Shown: one piece after another, positions 44,062-53,092 of the stretch | How the letters are laid out: each line of letters opens with the position of its first letter | Position numbering within the stretch: position 1 is the stretch's first letter | Source of the DNA: Streptomyces oryzae | GTDB lineage: Bacteria > Actinomycetota > Actinomycetes > Streptomycetales > Streptomycetaceae | DNA length: 62,791 bases | Reading direction: 5' to 3' | Assembly (NCBI RefSeq): GCF_017676365.1 | Contig: NZ_JADKMA010000016.1 | Coordinates: 1-62,791 of the forward strand | Notes under the pieces: model-generated | Told to the model about the DNA's origin: nothing | What the model saw: only the letters and a program-made list of their open reading frames with translations | Database searches by the model: none | Program-made: the position numbers and the translations under genes

Positions 44062-44487
44062 ATGCCGAGCACGTTCACCGTGTTCTTCGAGGATCCTTTC
44101 TGGGTCGGTGTCCTGGAGGTCACCGAGCCGGACGGGGTCCGCGCAGCACGCCATGTCTTCGGCGCCGAGCCGACCAATCCCGAGCTGCTCGACTTCGCCG
44201 CCCGCGACTTCGGCGGACTGCTGGAACAAGCGCTCTCCTCACCCGTCGTACCACCCGACGCCACGGAGCGCCCCCGCGTCACCAACCCCAAGCGGCTGGC
44301 CCGCGCCGCGGCCAGGGAGCAGTCCAAACGCCCGCTGAGCACCGCCGCTCAGGAGGCGCTGACGCGCGGTTTCGAGGAGTCCAAGGCCGAGAGCCGCGCC
44401 GCGGCGAAACGGCGCCGCGCGGCGGAGGACGCGCACCGGCGGGCGCAGGCGCGGGCGAAGGCGAAACAGCGGCACCGCGGCCGCTAG
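44062..44487 (+). CDS. YjdF-like RNA-binding protein (DUF2992)
   Basis: The 141-residue protein has the DUF2992 N-terminus (STFTVFFEDPFWVGVLE, then RHVFGAEPTNPELLDF). Its C-terminus is strongly basic (KAESRAAAKRRRAAEDAHRR) as in YjdF proteins. The function is not established; the Bacillus gene responds to heteroaromatic compounds. The ATG at 44062 has GGGAGG upstream. Lying next to an aromatic polyketide cluster, it could be part of a self-protection response. Confidence 0.75.
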   Translation: MPSTFTVFFEDPFWVGVLEVTEPDGVRAARHVFGAEPTNPELLDFAARDFGGLLEQALSSPVVPPDATERPRVTNPKRLARAAAREQSKRPLSTAAQEALTRGFEESKAESRAAAKRRRAAEDAHRRAQARAKAKQRHRGR

Positions 44488-44962
44488 CCGCCGGCCGCTT
44501 CCGGGAGTTCGCCGAACGTGGGTTGCTTTAGTGCAGCCCCCGAGCATTGTGCAGCCCCGATCGGTGGCAGCGCGCTCAGCGCTCGACTCCCGGTGGTTCC
44601 CGGGTTCCGACGGCGGAAACGCTGAGCTTTTTCAGAGCGGCCACTGATCGAGTGACGGCTGGGACGCACGCTGGTTGCCACATGGGCAGGCTTGCTGTCG
44701 CGGTGGCCGAGGCTGCATGCGTTGGACTTGACCAGCTGAACACCGATGCCACCGAAGCTGGTTGAGGCGGCCAGGGGGTGTCAGCGTCTGGTGGCAGGAT
44801 CACCTGCACGGTTTTCGTGCGCACTACTCCGCCGCGGCTCGTGGACGTGACCGAGCCATGCTCAAGACCTGTGGATCGGCCTCGGGTTGGACGCGAAGGG
44901 CGTACCTTCCCGAGTGATCCTGTGAAGGTCATCGACCTGTGAAGGTCATCGAGTAGGCCCGC
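44488..44962. other. Gap with no clear gene, before the IS256 remnant
   Basis: This 475-base stretch shows no convincing reading frame on either strand. Near its end, the 17-base unit CCTGTGAAGGTCATCGA is duplicated in tandem (44919-44935, 44936-44952), just before the transposase start. No terminal inverted repeats could be paired with the far side of the transposase by eye. Confidence 0.5.
44919..44952 (+). repeat. Tandem 17-base duplication at IS256 left side
   Basis: CCTGTGAAGGTCATCGA is present twice without a gap, 11 bases before the transposase start codon. It could be part of the left end of the element or a slippage product. Confidence 0.9.
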
Positions 44963-46245
44963 GTGGCTGCGCAGGGTCGGGAAAGTACGCCCGTGCTCAG
45001 CGTAGTCAACGACGACGGCACCACGCCCGAGGGTTCGCTCATCGACGAGATCGTCCGCGAGGGTGACCGGCGGATGCTGGCGCCCGCCTTGGAGGCCGAG
45101 GTCGATCAGTACATAGCCGAGCTCGCCGGCGAGACCGACGAGGCCGGCCGCCGTCTGGTGGTGCGCAACGGCTACCACCGGCCGCGGACGGTGGCCACCG
45201 GCGCCGGGCCGGTCGAGGTCACCGCTCCGCGGGTGAACGACAAGCGGGTGGATGAGGTCAGTGGGGAGCGCAAGCGGTTCAGCTCCAAGATCCTGCCGCC
45301 GTGGTGCCGGAAGTCCCCGAAGATCGCCGAGGTGCTGCCCGCGTTGTACCTGCACGGCCTGTCGTCCGGCGACTTCGTGCCCGCCCTGGAGCAGTTCCTG
45401 GGCTCGGCCGCCGGCTCTCGCCGGCCACCGTCACCCGGCTGACCAAACAGTGGAGTGACGACCACGCCGCCTTCTGCCGCCGGGATCTGTCCGAGCGCGA
45501 CTACGTGTATATGTGGGCCGACGGGGTGCACCCCTAGGTCCGCCTCGGCTCCGCCCACGCCTGTCTGCTGGTGCTCATCGGCGTGCGCGTCGACGGCTCC
45601 AAGGAGCTGATCGCCATCGACGAGGGGCTGCGGGAGTCGTCGGAGTCGTGGGCCGATGTGCTGCGCGACTGCCGCCGCCGGCGCATGCGCGATCCCGAGC
45701 TGGTCGTCGGTGACGGGGCGATGGGGCTGTGGCGGGCGCTGGCGGAGGTCTTCTCCACCGCCCGGCACCAGGGCTGCTGGGTGCACAAGGCCCGAAACGT
45801 TACGAACGCGCTTCCGAAATCTGCGCAGTCCGGCGCGACGCGGGCGATGCAGGAGATCTACAACGCCGAAGACCGCGCGCACGCCGAGAAGGCGATCGAG
45901 GCATTCGCCAAGACCTACGGGGCGAAGTGGCCGAAGGCGGTCGCGAAGATCGTCGATGACGCCGAAGAACTGCTGGCCTTCTACGACTTCCCGGCAGAGC
46001 ACTGGGTCCGCCTCAGGACGACCAGCCCCATCGAATCCACCTTCTCGACGGTGAGGCTCCGGACCCGCGTCACCCGCGGCGCGGGCAGCCCGGTTGCGGC
46101 GCTGGCGATGGCGTTCAAGCTCATCGAGTCCGCCCAGGAGCGGTGGCGGGCGGTCACCGGAGCGCACTTGGTGGCGCTGGTGCGAGCCGGAGCCAGGTTC
46201 GACAACGGCGTTCTCGTCAAGCGCCCGGAGACCCCCGCTGCATGA
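44963..46245 (+). pseudogene. IS256-family (mutator) transposase, frameshift and amber stop
   Basis: The protein is recognisable over its full length: DEIVREGDRRMLAPALEAEV, VRNGYHRPRTVATG, then LIGVRVDGSKELIAIDEG, VVGDGAMGLW, CWVHKARNVTNALPK and LRTTSPIESTFSTVR, all typical of IS256. It is broken twice. A single base is missing near 45414 (GGCTCTCG where GGCCTCTCG would keep GLSPATVTRLT). A TAG at 45535-45537 replaces a codon of the conserved VHxNVRL stretch. The element cannot move by itself. Confidence 0.9.
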
Positions 46246-46357
46246 TCACAAGCCGCTGACTCGTGGGAAGGCCACCGCATCCTGGGACTGGGTGCAGGGG
46301 GCATCGCACGGCCGGCTCACGGCCTGTGTGCCACACGCTTGAGGTGGGGCGCCTCGG

Positions 46358-47101
46358 TCACCATGGGACCGGTCCGGTGTCGCGACGGTAAGAGCCCGAC
46401 TCGGCGCTGTCGCCGAGGGTGGCCAGCTCGCAGATGACCCGGGCGCCGTCGGCCGCGGTCCGCTCGACACCGGGGATACCCCGGGTGAAGTCGGTTCGAC
46501 AGGGGCCCGGATCAGCGGCGTTGACGAGGATCCCATCGCCACGGAGTGCCTTCGCGTACTGCAGGGTCACCTGATTCAAAGCGGTCTTGGAGGTGGGGTA
46601 GGCCAGGAGCCCGGGCATGTCGGCGAAGTAGTGGCCGGGGTCGCTCATCCGGGTCAGCGATCCGACGCTGGAGGACACGTTCACGATGCGGCCGCGTGCC
46701 GAGCGGCGAAGTAGCGGGATCATCGCCTCGGTCACTGCGATCACCCCGAACACGTTGGTTGTGAAGACCGCACGGACCACGTCCAGGTCGACGTGGCCGG
46801 CGACCTGGGCCGACTGGTCGCCGGCGATGCCGGCGTTATTCACCAGGACATCCAGACGCCCGTACTCGTGGTCCACCCACTCGGCAGCAGTGGCGATCGA
46901 GGCGGCGTCGTCGACGTCGAGTCTCACGGGCACGACTTCCGCACCTCGAGCACGCAACGAACGGAGGGTCTCGTCCGTGCTGTCGGGGTTTCGGGCCCCG
47001 AGCAGTACGTGCATCCCCAGGTCGGCCAGGCCGTTGACGACTTCCAGCCCGATCCCCCGCGCCCCTCCAGTGACGAGGGCAAGGGTCTTGTTGGCAGGCA
47101 T
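46358..47101 (-). CDS. Short-chain dehydrogenase/reductase
   Basis: The 247-residue NAD(P)-dependent oxidoreductase shows TGGARGIG (cofactor loop), VLVNNAGIAG, the catalytic Ser in NVSSSVG and YxxxK as YPTSK. The substrate is unknown. It is transcribed away from a TetR gene, and its ribosome site lies inside the shared palindromic operator at 47108-47140. It is therefore very probably the target of that repressor. Confidence 0.92.
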   Translation of the reverse strand: MPANKTLALVTGGARGIGLEVVNGLADLGMHVLLGARNPDSTDETLRSLRARGAEVVPVRLDVDDAASIATAAEWVDHEYGRLDVLVNNAGIAGDQSAQVAGHVDLDVVRAVFTTNVFGVIAVTEAMIPLLRRSARGRIVNVSSSVGSLTRMSDPGHYFADMPGLLAYPTSKTALNQVTLQYAKALRGDGILVNAADPGPCRTDFTRGIPGVERTAADGARVICELATLGDSAESGSYRRDTGPVPW

Positions 47102-47107
47102 CCCACA

Positions 47108-47140
47108 CCTCCTACTTGGATGATTCTTCCAAGTAGGAGG
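47108..47140. promoter_or_regulatory. 13-base perfect palindromic operator (SDR/TetR)
   Basis: CCTCCTACTTGGA and TCCAAGTAGGAGG form perfect 13-base arms around a 7-base centre. The left arm contains the complement of the SDR gene's Shine-Dalgarno, so bound repressor would also cover the translation start region. It is placed between the divergent SDR and TetR genes. Confidence 0.88.
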
Positions 47141-47171
47141 CTAGCAGCAGAAGTGGAGTAGGGTTCCAGTT

Positions 47172-47834
47172 ATGCCCATGCCTCGGCGAGCGGACGGACG
47201 GCGGCGACGCGAGTCGCTGCTCGATGCGGCCCTGGACGTGTTCGCCGAAGGCGGCATTCTCGGTGTCGGCATCGAGCAGATCCGCAGACGTGCGGGCGCG
47301 AGTCCCTCGAGCGTCTACCACCACTTCCGCGACATCGGCGACCTGACCGCAGCCCTCTTGCTGAGGACCTTCGAGCGAGTCACCGAACACATGCAAGAAC
47401 GCATCCGTGGCGCAAGCACCGCCGAGGAGACGGTGCGGACCCTGGTCGATTCGTTTCTCGAGTGGGCTCTCGGGCACCCCGACGAGGCCCGGTTCATGTA
47501 TCAGGCGATGGCCCTGGAGCTAAGCGGGGAGCAGCATCGCAAGATCCTCGAGGCCAAGGCCGGACTCCAGGAGCCGATCTTTGCCCGCCTGCGGGCACTC
47601 TCACAAGCCGGCGAGCTGCCGGCGTGGCCACCGGGACACCTCAACTCGATACTGCTGGGAGCAGCCCACGACGCCTGCCGGCACTACTTGACCGGCGCTG
47701 AGATGGACCCAGCCTGGATGCGCGCCACGCTCCCCGGTGCCGCCTGGCGATCACTACAACCGGGCGAGCAGCACGGCCGCACGGAAAGCCCTCAGTCAAC
47801 TGCAAACCAGGGAGAAGACGCTCACACCACCTGA
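47172..47834 (+). CDS. TetR-family regulator of the SDR gene
   Basis: The 220-residue regulator has a helix-turn-helix (GVGIEQIRRRAGASPSSVYHHF) and a TetR C-terminal domain with ALGHPDEARFMYQAMALEL. It is divergent from the SDR gene across a perfect palindrome, the classical local repressor-target layout. An ATG two codons downstream (47178) is an alternative start. Confidence 0.92.
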   Translation: MPMPRRADGRRRRESLLDAALDVFAEGGILGVGIEQIRRRAGASPSSVYHHFRDIGDLTAALLLRTFERVTEHMQERIRGASTAEETVRTLVDSFLEWALGHPDEARFMYQAMALELSGEQHRKILEAKAGLQEPIFARLRALSQAGELPAWPPGHLNSILLGAAHDACRHYLTGAEMDPAWMRATLPGAAWRSLQPGEQHGRTESPQSTANQGEDAHTT

Positions 47835-47868
47835 GATCGCGATCCACACGTCTTGACTATGCCTCGAC

Positions 47869-48696
47869 GTGACCGCGGTCTTTCCTGAGCTGGCGCCGTT
47901 GGCGCGTCCTGCGATCCGGCTGCACCCTCGTCCCGGGTCGCCTTCGGTCGGGGAGAGCTCGGTCGGGGGGCCGTTGCTGCGGCCGGCTGAGGAGCCGTGG
48001 CCGCATTGCGAAGCTTCGCACCTGCACCGTGACAGTGGGGTCCGCCAGTCGCCGGCCCAAGTGCGACTCATGAGGCGCATGCGGGCCCGCTGGCACGGTG
48101 ATCACGGTGGTCCTGGGACAACGCCCGAGGAGGAGACGATCAAGAAGTGGAATGCCGCGATGCTTGCGGAACGACTTGACGCGGGCCCTCCGCTGCCCGC
48201 GGACTGCCCGGTCCCCATGCTGCCCGTGGCCCAGCTGTATCTACGCGACATACCCCTGCTGTGGCCGCCCGGACAGGCCGATCTGCTCAGATGGCAGACA
48301 GCCGGCGCCAACGTGGACAGCTCCTACGCGGACTGTCCGCAGGACTTCTATGGCATCCATCTGGCAGACGCGCCCGGATGGAAGGTCGGCGGCCGGCCTT
48401 CATGGGGCCGCACCGACCCCACCCGCACCGACCCCAACCCCCGATACCGCTCTGTTTGTGATGCGCAGATGGTCCCGCTGCTGACCATCGCCTCCTTCGA
48501 ATGGGACGGCGGCGAGGGACACAGCTGGGCACCTTATGAAGACCAGGATGCCGCCAACGCCGCCAACATCGTCGGCCATTGCTGTGGCCAGAGCCCCTCG
48601 CAGCCGGCCAAGGTCGAAGTCGGCAGCACCGACAAGATGCAGATCTACGTTTGTCCGACCTCTCCCGAGCATCCACACACTGACTTGATCCAATGA
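47869..48696 (+). CDS. Conserved Streptomyces hypothetical, internally shortened
   Basis: The 275-residue protein begins TAVFPELAPLARPAIRLHPR and ends YVCPTSPEHPHTDLIQ, with SSVGGPLL, GWKVGG and PLLTIASFEWD in between. I recall longer Streptomyces homologues, about 100 residues larger, carrying a middle block. Here PMLPVAQLYLRDIPLL runs almost straight into LLRWQTAGANVDSSYA. Four Cys appear in the C-terminal half. Function is unknown. The gene may be a deleted copy, but its frame is intact. Start GTG at 47869. Confidence 0.6.
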   Translation: MTAVFPELAPLARPAIRLHPRPGSPSVGESSVGGPLLRPAEEPWPHCEASHLHRDSGVRQSPAQVRLMRRMRARWHGDHGGPGTTPEEETIKKWNAAMLAERLDAGPPLPADCPVPMLPVAQLYLRDIPLLWPPGQADLLRWQTAGANVDSSYADCPQDFYGIHLADAPGWKVGGRPSWGRTDPTRTDPNPRYRSVCDAQMVPLLTIASFEWDGGEGHSWAPYEDQDAANAANIVGHCCGQSPSQPAKVEVGSTDKMQIYVCPTSPEHPHTDLIQ

Positions 48697-49017
48697 GCCA
48701 TCGCTCCTGTCACACACCCTCCGCAGCCGATGGCCAGAAGTGCCGCCGCGTCCAGGGTGTGACAAGCCGTCTGCCTCTCACTGATGCCAGCCGGACTGCT
48801 TCGACCAGTCCCCATCACCACGTCACCGGCTATGCCGGTGACAACTACCGAGCCTTGGCACACCGGCAGCGGGCTCGCGACGCACGAGGCTCGTGTGTCA
48901 TTGGGGGAGGTCTTCGAAGTCTCAACCCGCGGCACAGGAGCCGCACTCGACCTGCCTCACGTGCTGGTTGCCTTAGAGATCGTCTCAACTGGCTTGATCA
49001 CTAGGGTGACGGTCGTG
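48697..49017. other. Gap before IS5-type transposase
   Basis: No gene is evident in this 321-base stretch. It contains a perfect hairpin with arms GTCACCGGC and GCCGGTGAC around TAT at 48822-48842. This could be a terminator for the preceding hypothetical gene or part of an old mobile element. Confidence 0.4.
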
Positions 49018-49821
49018 ATGGCGATGGCGGAGCCTCTGGTGCCGGACGGATTGTGGGAGTTGTTCCAACGGGTGGTACCCGCCCCTCCGGTACGGCCGCA
49101 AGGCGGAGGCCGACGCAGGTATGGGGACCGACAGGTGCTGGCGGCCATTTTGTTCGTGGCCACGACGGGCTGTACGTGGCGCCAACTGCCGTCGGGCTTC
49201 GGCCCGTCCGGGCAGACCGCACACCGGCGTTTCACCGAGTGGCGCCGGGCGCGGGTCTGGGGGAAGCTCCACCGCCTGGTGCTGGACGAACTCGGTGCCC
49301 GAGGAGAATTGGACTGGTCCCGGTGCGCGATCGACTCGGTGAACATGCGGGCGGTGAAAGGGGGGACCTGACGGGTCCGAATCCCGTAGATCGCGGCAAG
49401 AAGGGCTCGAAGATCCACTTGATCAGCGAGCGGACCGGTCTGCCTCTCTCCATTGGCATCTCTGCTGCGAACACCCATGACAGCCAAGGGCTGGAACCCT
49501 TGCTGCGGGGTATTCCGTCGATCCGCTCCCGACGCGGATCGCGCCGACGACGGCCCGACAAGCTCCACGCCGACAAGGGGTACGACTATGACCGCCTTCG
49601 CAGGTGGCTCCGTTCCCGGAACATCACGCCGCGTATCGCCCGCAAGGGCATCGAGTCCTCCCAGCGGCCGGGCCGTCATCGCTGGGACCGTGGAACGGAC
49701 GGTGGCGTGGCTGGCCGGCTGCCGGCGCCTGCACCGCCGCTACGAGCGCAAGGCTGAAAACTTCCTAGCCTTCGCCGGGATCGCGGCCACCTTGATCTGC
49801 TACCGCAGGCTCACCCAGTGA
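49018..49821 (+). pseudogene. IS5-family transposase with two frame changes
   Basis: Segment 1 reads LVPDGLWELFQRVVP, TTGCTWRQLPSGFGPS and WSRCAIDSVNMRAVKGG. At six Gs (49360-49365) the frame drops back by one into LTGPNPVDRGKKGSKIHL, HADKGYDYDRLRRWL. Frameshifting at such a site is normal in this IS group. The second change near 49684-49686 is an added G in CTGGGACC, which breaks RHRWTVERTVAWLAGCRRLH and returns to frame 1. The element is therefore probably dead. The reading ends inside the last codons of the opposite-strand DUF6191-like gene. Confidence 0.88.
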
Positions 49822-50152
49822 GCCGGTCTTTCAAGGGGCGTCGTCGGACGACTGCTGTTCCTGCGTCCAGGTCGATACCCATCTGTGGTGGAGCGCCGTC
49901 GAGCGTGTCATCTCGCAGGACAAGTTCCTCCTGGCGGCGCTCGAGCTGCACGCGTTTGTTGGCGTTCAAGAACGCATGCAGCTCATCAGTGACTGCGGCG
50001 CCAGCACCTACCCCGCTTTGGGGCGTCCGGGCTCTCAGGAGGCGGCACAGCCACTTGGGATGGCCGACTCGCACCAGTACGTGCCGGATCGACGCCAGCG
50101 TGAAGGGGACAAGCACTAACACCGTCATGGCGAGCAGCCCCACCATCATCAT
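49811..50152 (-). CDS. DUF6191-like small membrane protein, altered end
   Basis: The 113-residue protein has one N-terminal membrane span (LLAMTVLVLVPFTLASI). Its C-terminal half reads LRDDTLDGAPPQMGIDLDAGTAVVR, as in small DUF6191 proteins of Streptomyces. The last residues (PLKDRLTG) come from sequence that overlaps the IS5 transposase end by 11 bases, so the natural C-terminus was probably replaced by the insertion. Function unknown; several start codons are possible. Confidence 0.6.
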   Translation of the reverse strand: MMMVGLLAMTVLVLVPFTLASIRHVLVRVGHPKWLCRLLRARTPQSGVGAGAAVTDELHAFLNANKRVQLERRQEELVLRDDTLDGAPPQMGIDLDAGTAVVRRRPLKDRLTG

Positions 50153-50220
50153 GCTGTTTCAACGCCCCAACGCCGCACACGGTTCCAAAATGGACCAGCA
50201 TCAATTGAGCTGACCTCTTA

Positions 50221-50520
50221 GGCGTACCTGCGCAAGCATGACATCCTCGCACAGATCGCCGTCGGCTTCGGTGAAGTCCTGCGTGAAGCCGACCCGGACT
50301 TCATCCTGCTGGACGGCACCCTCGCCGACCGCGCCCACCTCGGCGCCGGACGGTGGGTCACCACACCGGTCAGACGCCCATCCGGTCGCGACCTGTCACC
50401 AACCCGGCGCACCGCCAATCGCGCGCTCTCGGCAGGACGGGCACCGGTCGAGCGGGGCGGGGCCCGACTGAAGTCCTGGCGGATCTTCCACCACGCGCGC
50501 TGTAGCGGCACGTATGCGTT
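50221..50520 (+). pseudogene. IS5-type transposase remnant with internal deletion
   Basis: The reading AYLRKHDILAQIAVGFGE followed by FILLDGTLADRAHLG matches the N-terminal half of a different IS5-like transposase (LRKxDTxAELAxGFG, VIDGTL). It then jumps to RTANRALSAGRAPVERGGAR and LKSWRIFHHARCS, the C-terminal end (NRxHAxLRGPGERANAQLKSWR). The catalytic centre between them is lost. This is a second, older IS relic beside the first. Confidence 0.7.
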
Positions 50521-51109
50521 CGATCATGCCGGAGGCCGGCGACCGGGGACGGAGCGCCATCGACGCGCTTCTCGACGGCCGGGGGAGCGGGGACGTTCGG
50601 CCATGCGGTTTCAAGGTCCGGGCGGAGACCGCGCAGCCGGCGCACGTCCTCGTCCGGTAGCGTCGTTGCCGCAAGGGGCGTCACGGGCGAAGATTCCAAG
50701 ATCGGGGCGCTCGGCCTGGTCCTCGATGCCGCCGTCTCTGGACAACCCACTACCTCCTCAATGACCTGCCCGGCACCTGAGGGCCCGCGCCCATTGCGTG
50801 ACCCGGCGACCGCCCACCTCGACGAGGACGAATCGACGAGGACGACGAGGGCACCGGCGAATGACGCGGCGTTACGGCGCGTATCGGGTCGTGCTCAATG
50901 AGCATCGCAGCTTCCGGGGCGGATGCCGTCTGGGATGCGGGGCCCGGCGATCTGCGGCTGCGCCGTGTGGACCTCCGGCTGCGTGCCCGCCGGCTTCATG
51001 ATGCTCGGCGGCAAGTCCCGCAAGCCGCAGAAGCAGGCTGATCCTTTCGGTCTTCCCTTTGAGGGCATCCGCCATGACCGAGGTCGCGGTGGGTGCCTGG
51101 ACGCGTTCT
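50521..51109. other. 589-base stretch without recognisable gene
   Basis: Open frames here are short or are GC-skew shadows, and none gives a recognisable protein on either strand. Its position between an IS relic and a regulator gene suggests decayed DNA. Confidence 0.5.
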
Positions 51110-51691
51110 TCAGGGCTCGGGTGCGGTGAGATACCGCTGGACCGTGGGTCCGAGCCAGTCCACGATCTCCTCGCGGCCGAGCGCCACGCTCGCCGGAAAC
51201 CGCAGCACGTAGCGCGTCAGCGCGAGCCCCAGCACGGTCGAGACGCACAGTGCAGCCCGCGCCTGCGCCTGCTCCGGCTCGTGGCCCAGTCGGCGGGCCA
51301 GCGGGATCATCTGCTCGCGCAGCACGCTCTGCATGCGATCGGCAGCGGCCGGGTCGGTGGCGCCGACCCGCATCAGCACGGCGAGCTCCCCGTTCTCCTC
51401 CCACAGAGTGAGGAAGTGGCGCACCAGCGTACGGCCGATCTCCTCGCGCGGTTCGAGGGACAGGCCCGGCAACCCGGGATCGATCGCGACGGCCTCCGCG
51501 AACAGGCCCGCCTTGTTGCCGTAGTAGCGCATCACCATCGACGGGTCGATCTTCGCGTCACGCGCGATGGCCCGGATGGTCGCCTTCTCGTAGCCGTCCG
51601 CCACGAACCGCTCGCGGGCCGCGGCGAGGATCGCGGCGCGGGTGGCGTCGGAACGCCGTGCGGCCTGCTGGTCCTCCGTGGTGCCGGTCAT
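51110..51691 (-). CDS. TetR-family regulator
   Basis: The 193-residue regulator has a helix-turn-helix (ATIRAIARDAKIDPSMVMRY) and a C-terminal dimer domain (LRVGATDPAAADRMQSVLRE). The start ATG at 51691 leads straight into a cluster of CCAAC/GTTGG operator motifs. Divergent genes are the monooxygenase-like pseudogene, the VOC protein and the DUF4267 protein, the likely regulon. Confidence 0.92.
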   Translation of the reverse strand: MTGTTEDQQAARRSDATRAAILAAARERFVADGYEKATIRAIARDAKIDPSMVMRYYGNKAGLFAEAVAIDPGLPGLSLEPREEIGRTLVRHFLTLWEENGELAVLMRVGATDPAAADRMQSVLREQMIPLARRLGHEPEQAQARAALCVSTVLGLALTRYVLRFPASVALGREEIVDWLGPTVQRYLTAPEP

Positions 51692-51705
51692 GCCAACAAC
51701 GTAGA

Positions 51706-51786
51706 CCAACAGGTGTTGACAGTCCAGAGCTGCGGCTCTACGTTTGCCAACAACGTTGGCCAACGATGTTGACCAACAAGCGTTGG
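51706..51786. promoter_or_regulatory. Array of CCAAC-n3/4-GTTG(G/A) operator sites
   Basis: Four inverted half-site pairs lie in 80 bases: 51706-51719, 51747-51759, 51760-51772 and 51773-51786. The perfect 12-base palindrome CGTTGGCCAACG is at 51754-51765. They fill the space upstream of the TetR gene and the divergent oxygenase-like gene, pointing to cooperative repressor binding. Confidence 0.8.
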
Positions 51787-51954
51787 CAAGTTCGTGGTAG
51801 CTGGAGGCATTGGTGTCACCAGCGATGCCCTCGTGTGACCGTCAGATCCCCTCGTTCCACAGACAGCGAGCGTCGTGAGCGTCGCCGGACCCAGTACGGC
51901 GGTGGGCCGGCCTCAGTGCCGCGGGGCAACCGACAGCGAGAGGAAGTACCGGAA

Positions 51955-52304
51955 ATGGCCAAGTTGCAGAGTCTCGACCCGAATACGCCGATGTTCGCGC
52001 AGTTCGAGGAGAAGACCGGACCCATCGTCCTGGCCAACACCTTCGTCGTCCCGAAGGAGAGAACTGAAGCGTTCCTGGCCCGCTTTGGAGGCAGGCGGAG
52101 TTCATGAAGGCTCAGCCGGGATTCGTCTCCCTGCAGATGCACAAGGGAACGGCGGACAGCCGGCTTCTGATGAACGTCGCGGTCTGGGAGTCGACCGAGG
52201 CGCTCCCCACGGCGTTCGGCAGTCCGGAGTTCCAGCGCATGGCGGCCGAGTTCAGCGACGACATCGTGTCGTACCCGCACATATTCGAGCAGATCAACGT
52301 ATGA
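51955..52304 (+). pseudogene. Antibiotic biosynthesis monooxygenase-like gene, frameshifted
   Basis: The first 45 codons read AKLQSLDPNTPMFAQFEEKT and VLANTFVVPKERTEAFLARF. The frame then changes, near 52085-52095, and continues as QAEFMKAQPGFVSLQMHKGT, NVAVWESTEALPTAF and FSDDIVSYPHIFEQINV. Together they make one ABM-domain protein of about 116 residues. One base seems to be missing in TTTGGAGGCAGG. Either the gene is dead or the base is a sequencing error. Confidence 0.78.
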
Positions 52305-52469
52305 CACGGCAGCTGCAGCCAGAGAGGGCGGCCGGAGAAGCCCTGCCCTCCCCCCCCCCCGGGGAAGTCACGCATCCATGCACCATGCCGGGTCGCCAAG
52401 GCCGGGCTCGAAGCCGGCCGCGCCTTGCGCCCCACCACGCGTGGCCCGGTCCCTGAAGGAGGAGTCACC

Positions 52470-52856
52470 ATGCCCGTGGAACTGAATCACACCATCGTCC
52501 CCGCCCGTGACCCGCAAGCCTCGGCGCAGTTCCTGGCCGGCATCCTCGGCCTGAGTGTCGATCCGCCGGTGGCACACTTCACGCCGGTCACGCTGGCCAA
52601 CCAGGTCAGTCTGGACTACGACCAGCTGGACGACTTCGAGCCACACCACTACGCGTTCATAGTCAGCGAGCAGGAGTTCGACGCCGCCCTCGCCCGCATC
52701 CAGCGCGGCGGGATCACCCACTACGGCGATCCTGCATGCCAAGAGATCGGGCAGATCTATCGCAGCAAGCACACCATGGGCCGCAGGGGCGCCTACTTCC
52801 GCGACCCCGACGGACATCTCATGGAAATCCTCACCCCGGGCGGCGCCGGGTCGTGA
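52470..52856 (+). CDS. VOC (glyoxalase/dioxygenase-fold) protein
   Basis: The 128-residue protein has a vicinal-oxygen-chelate fold: LNHTIVPARDPQASAQFLAG at the start and YFRDPDGHLMEILTPG at the end, with likely metal ligands His and Glu. Members include glyoxalases, dioxygenases and antibiotic-binding proteins; the substrate is not evident. GAAGGAGGAG precedes the ATG. A C-run of about ten bases lies upstream near 52350. Confidence 0.87.
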   Translation: MPVELNHTIVPARDPQASAQFLAGILGLSVDPPVAHFTPVTLANQVSLDYDQLDDFEPHHYAFIVSEQEFDAALARIQRGGITHYGDPACQEIGQIYRSKHTMGRRGAYFRDPDGHLMEILTPGGAGS

Positions 52857-53092
52857 GGCCGATAGCGGCCCAGCGGATCACGGCTTCACTCATGGCGGCG
52901 GGATCGCGGCACAACCGGCATCGGCGAAGACGAACCGGCAGGCCGGCGCGGTCAGAGACCGCGTAAGGCGATCTTGCCCCCACCCGCGCCGGTCCGCGTC
53001 ATCTGGCACGTCATCGACCGCCCCCGCTATGCCCGCCGCATCCGCCGCTGAACCCCTGCCCCACCCCAGCTGAACGTCAAAGGAGAAGAACC

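Noticed and set aside
48822..48842. Perfect 9-base hairpin as a mobile-element end
   Set aside because: No matching copy was found on the other side of the IS5 gene; a terminator role is as likely.
49018..49821. First frame change of the IS5 transposase as a mutation
   Set aside because: It lies on a run of six Gs, where programmed frameshifting is normal for this IS group. Only the second change is taken as damage.
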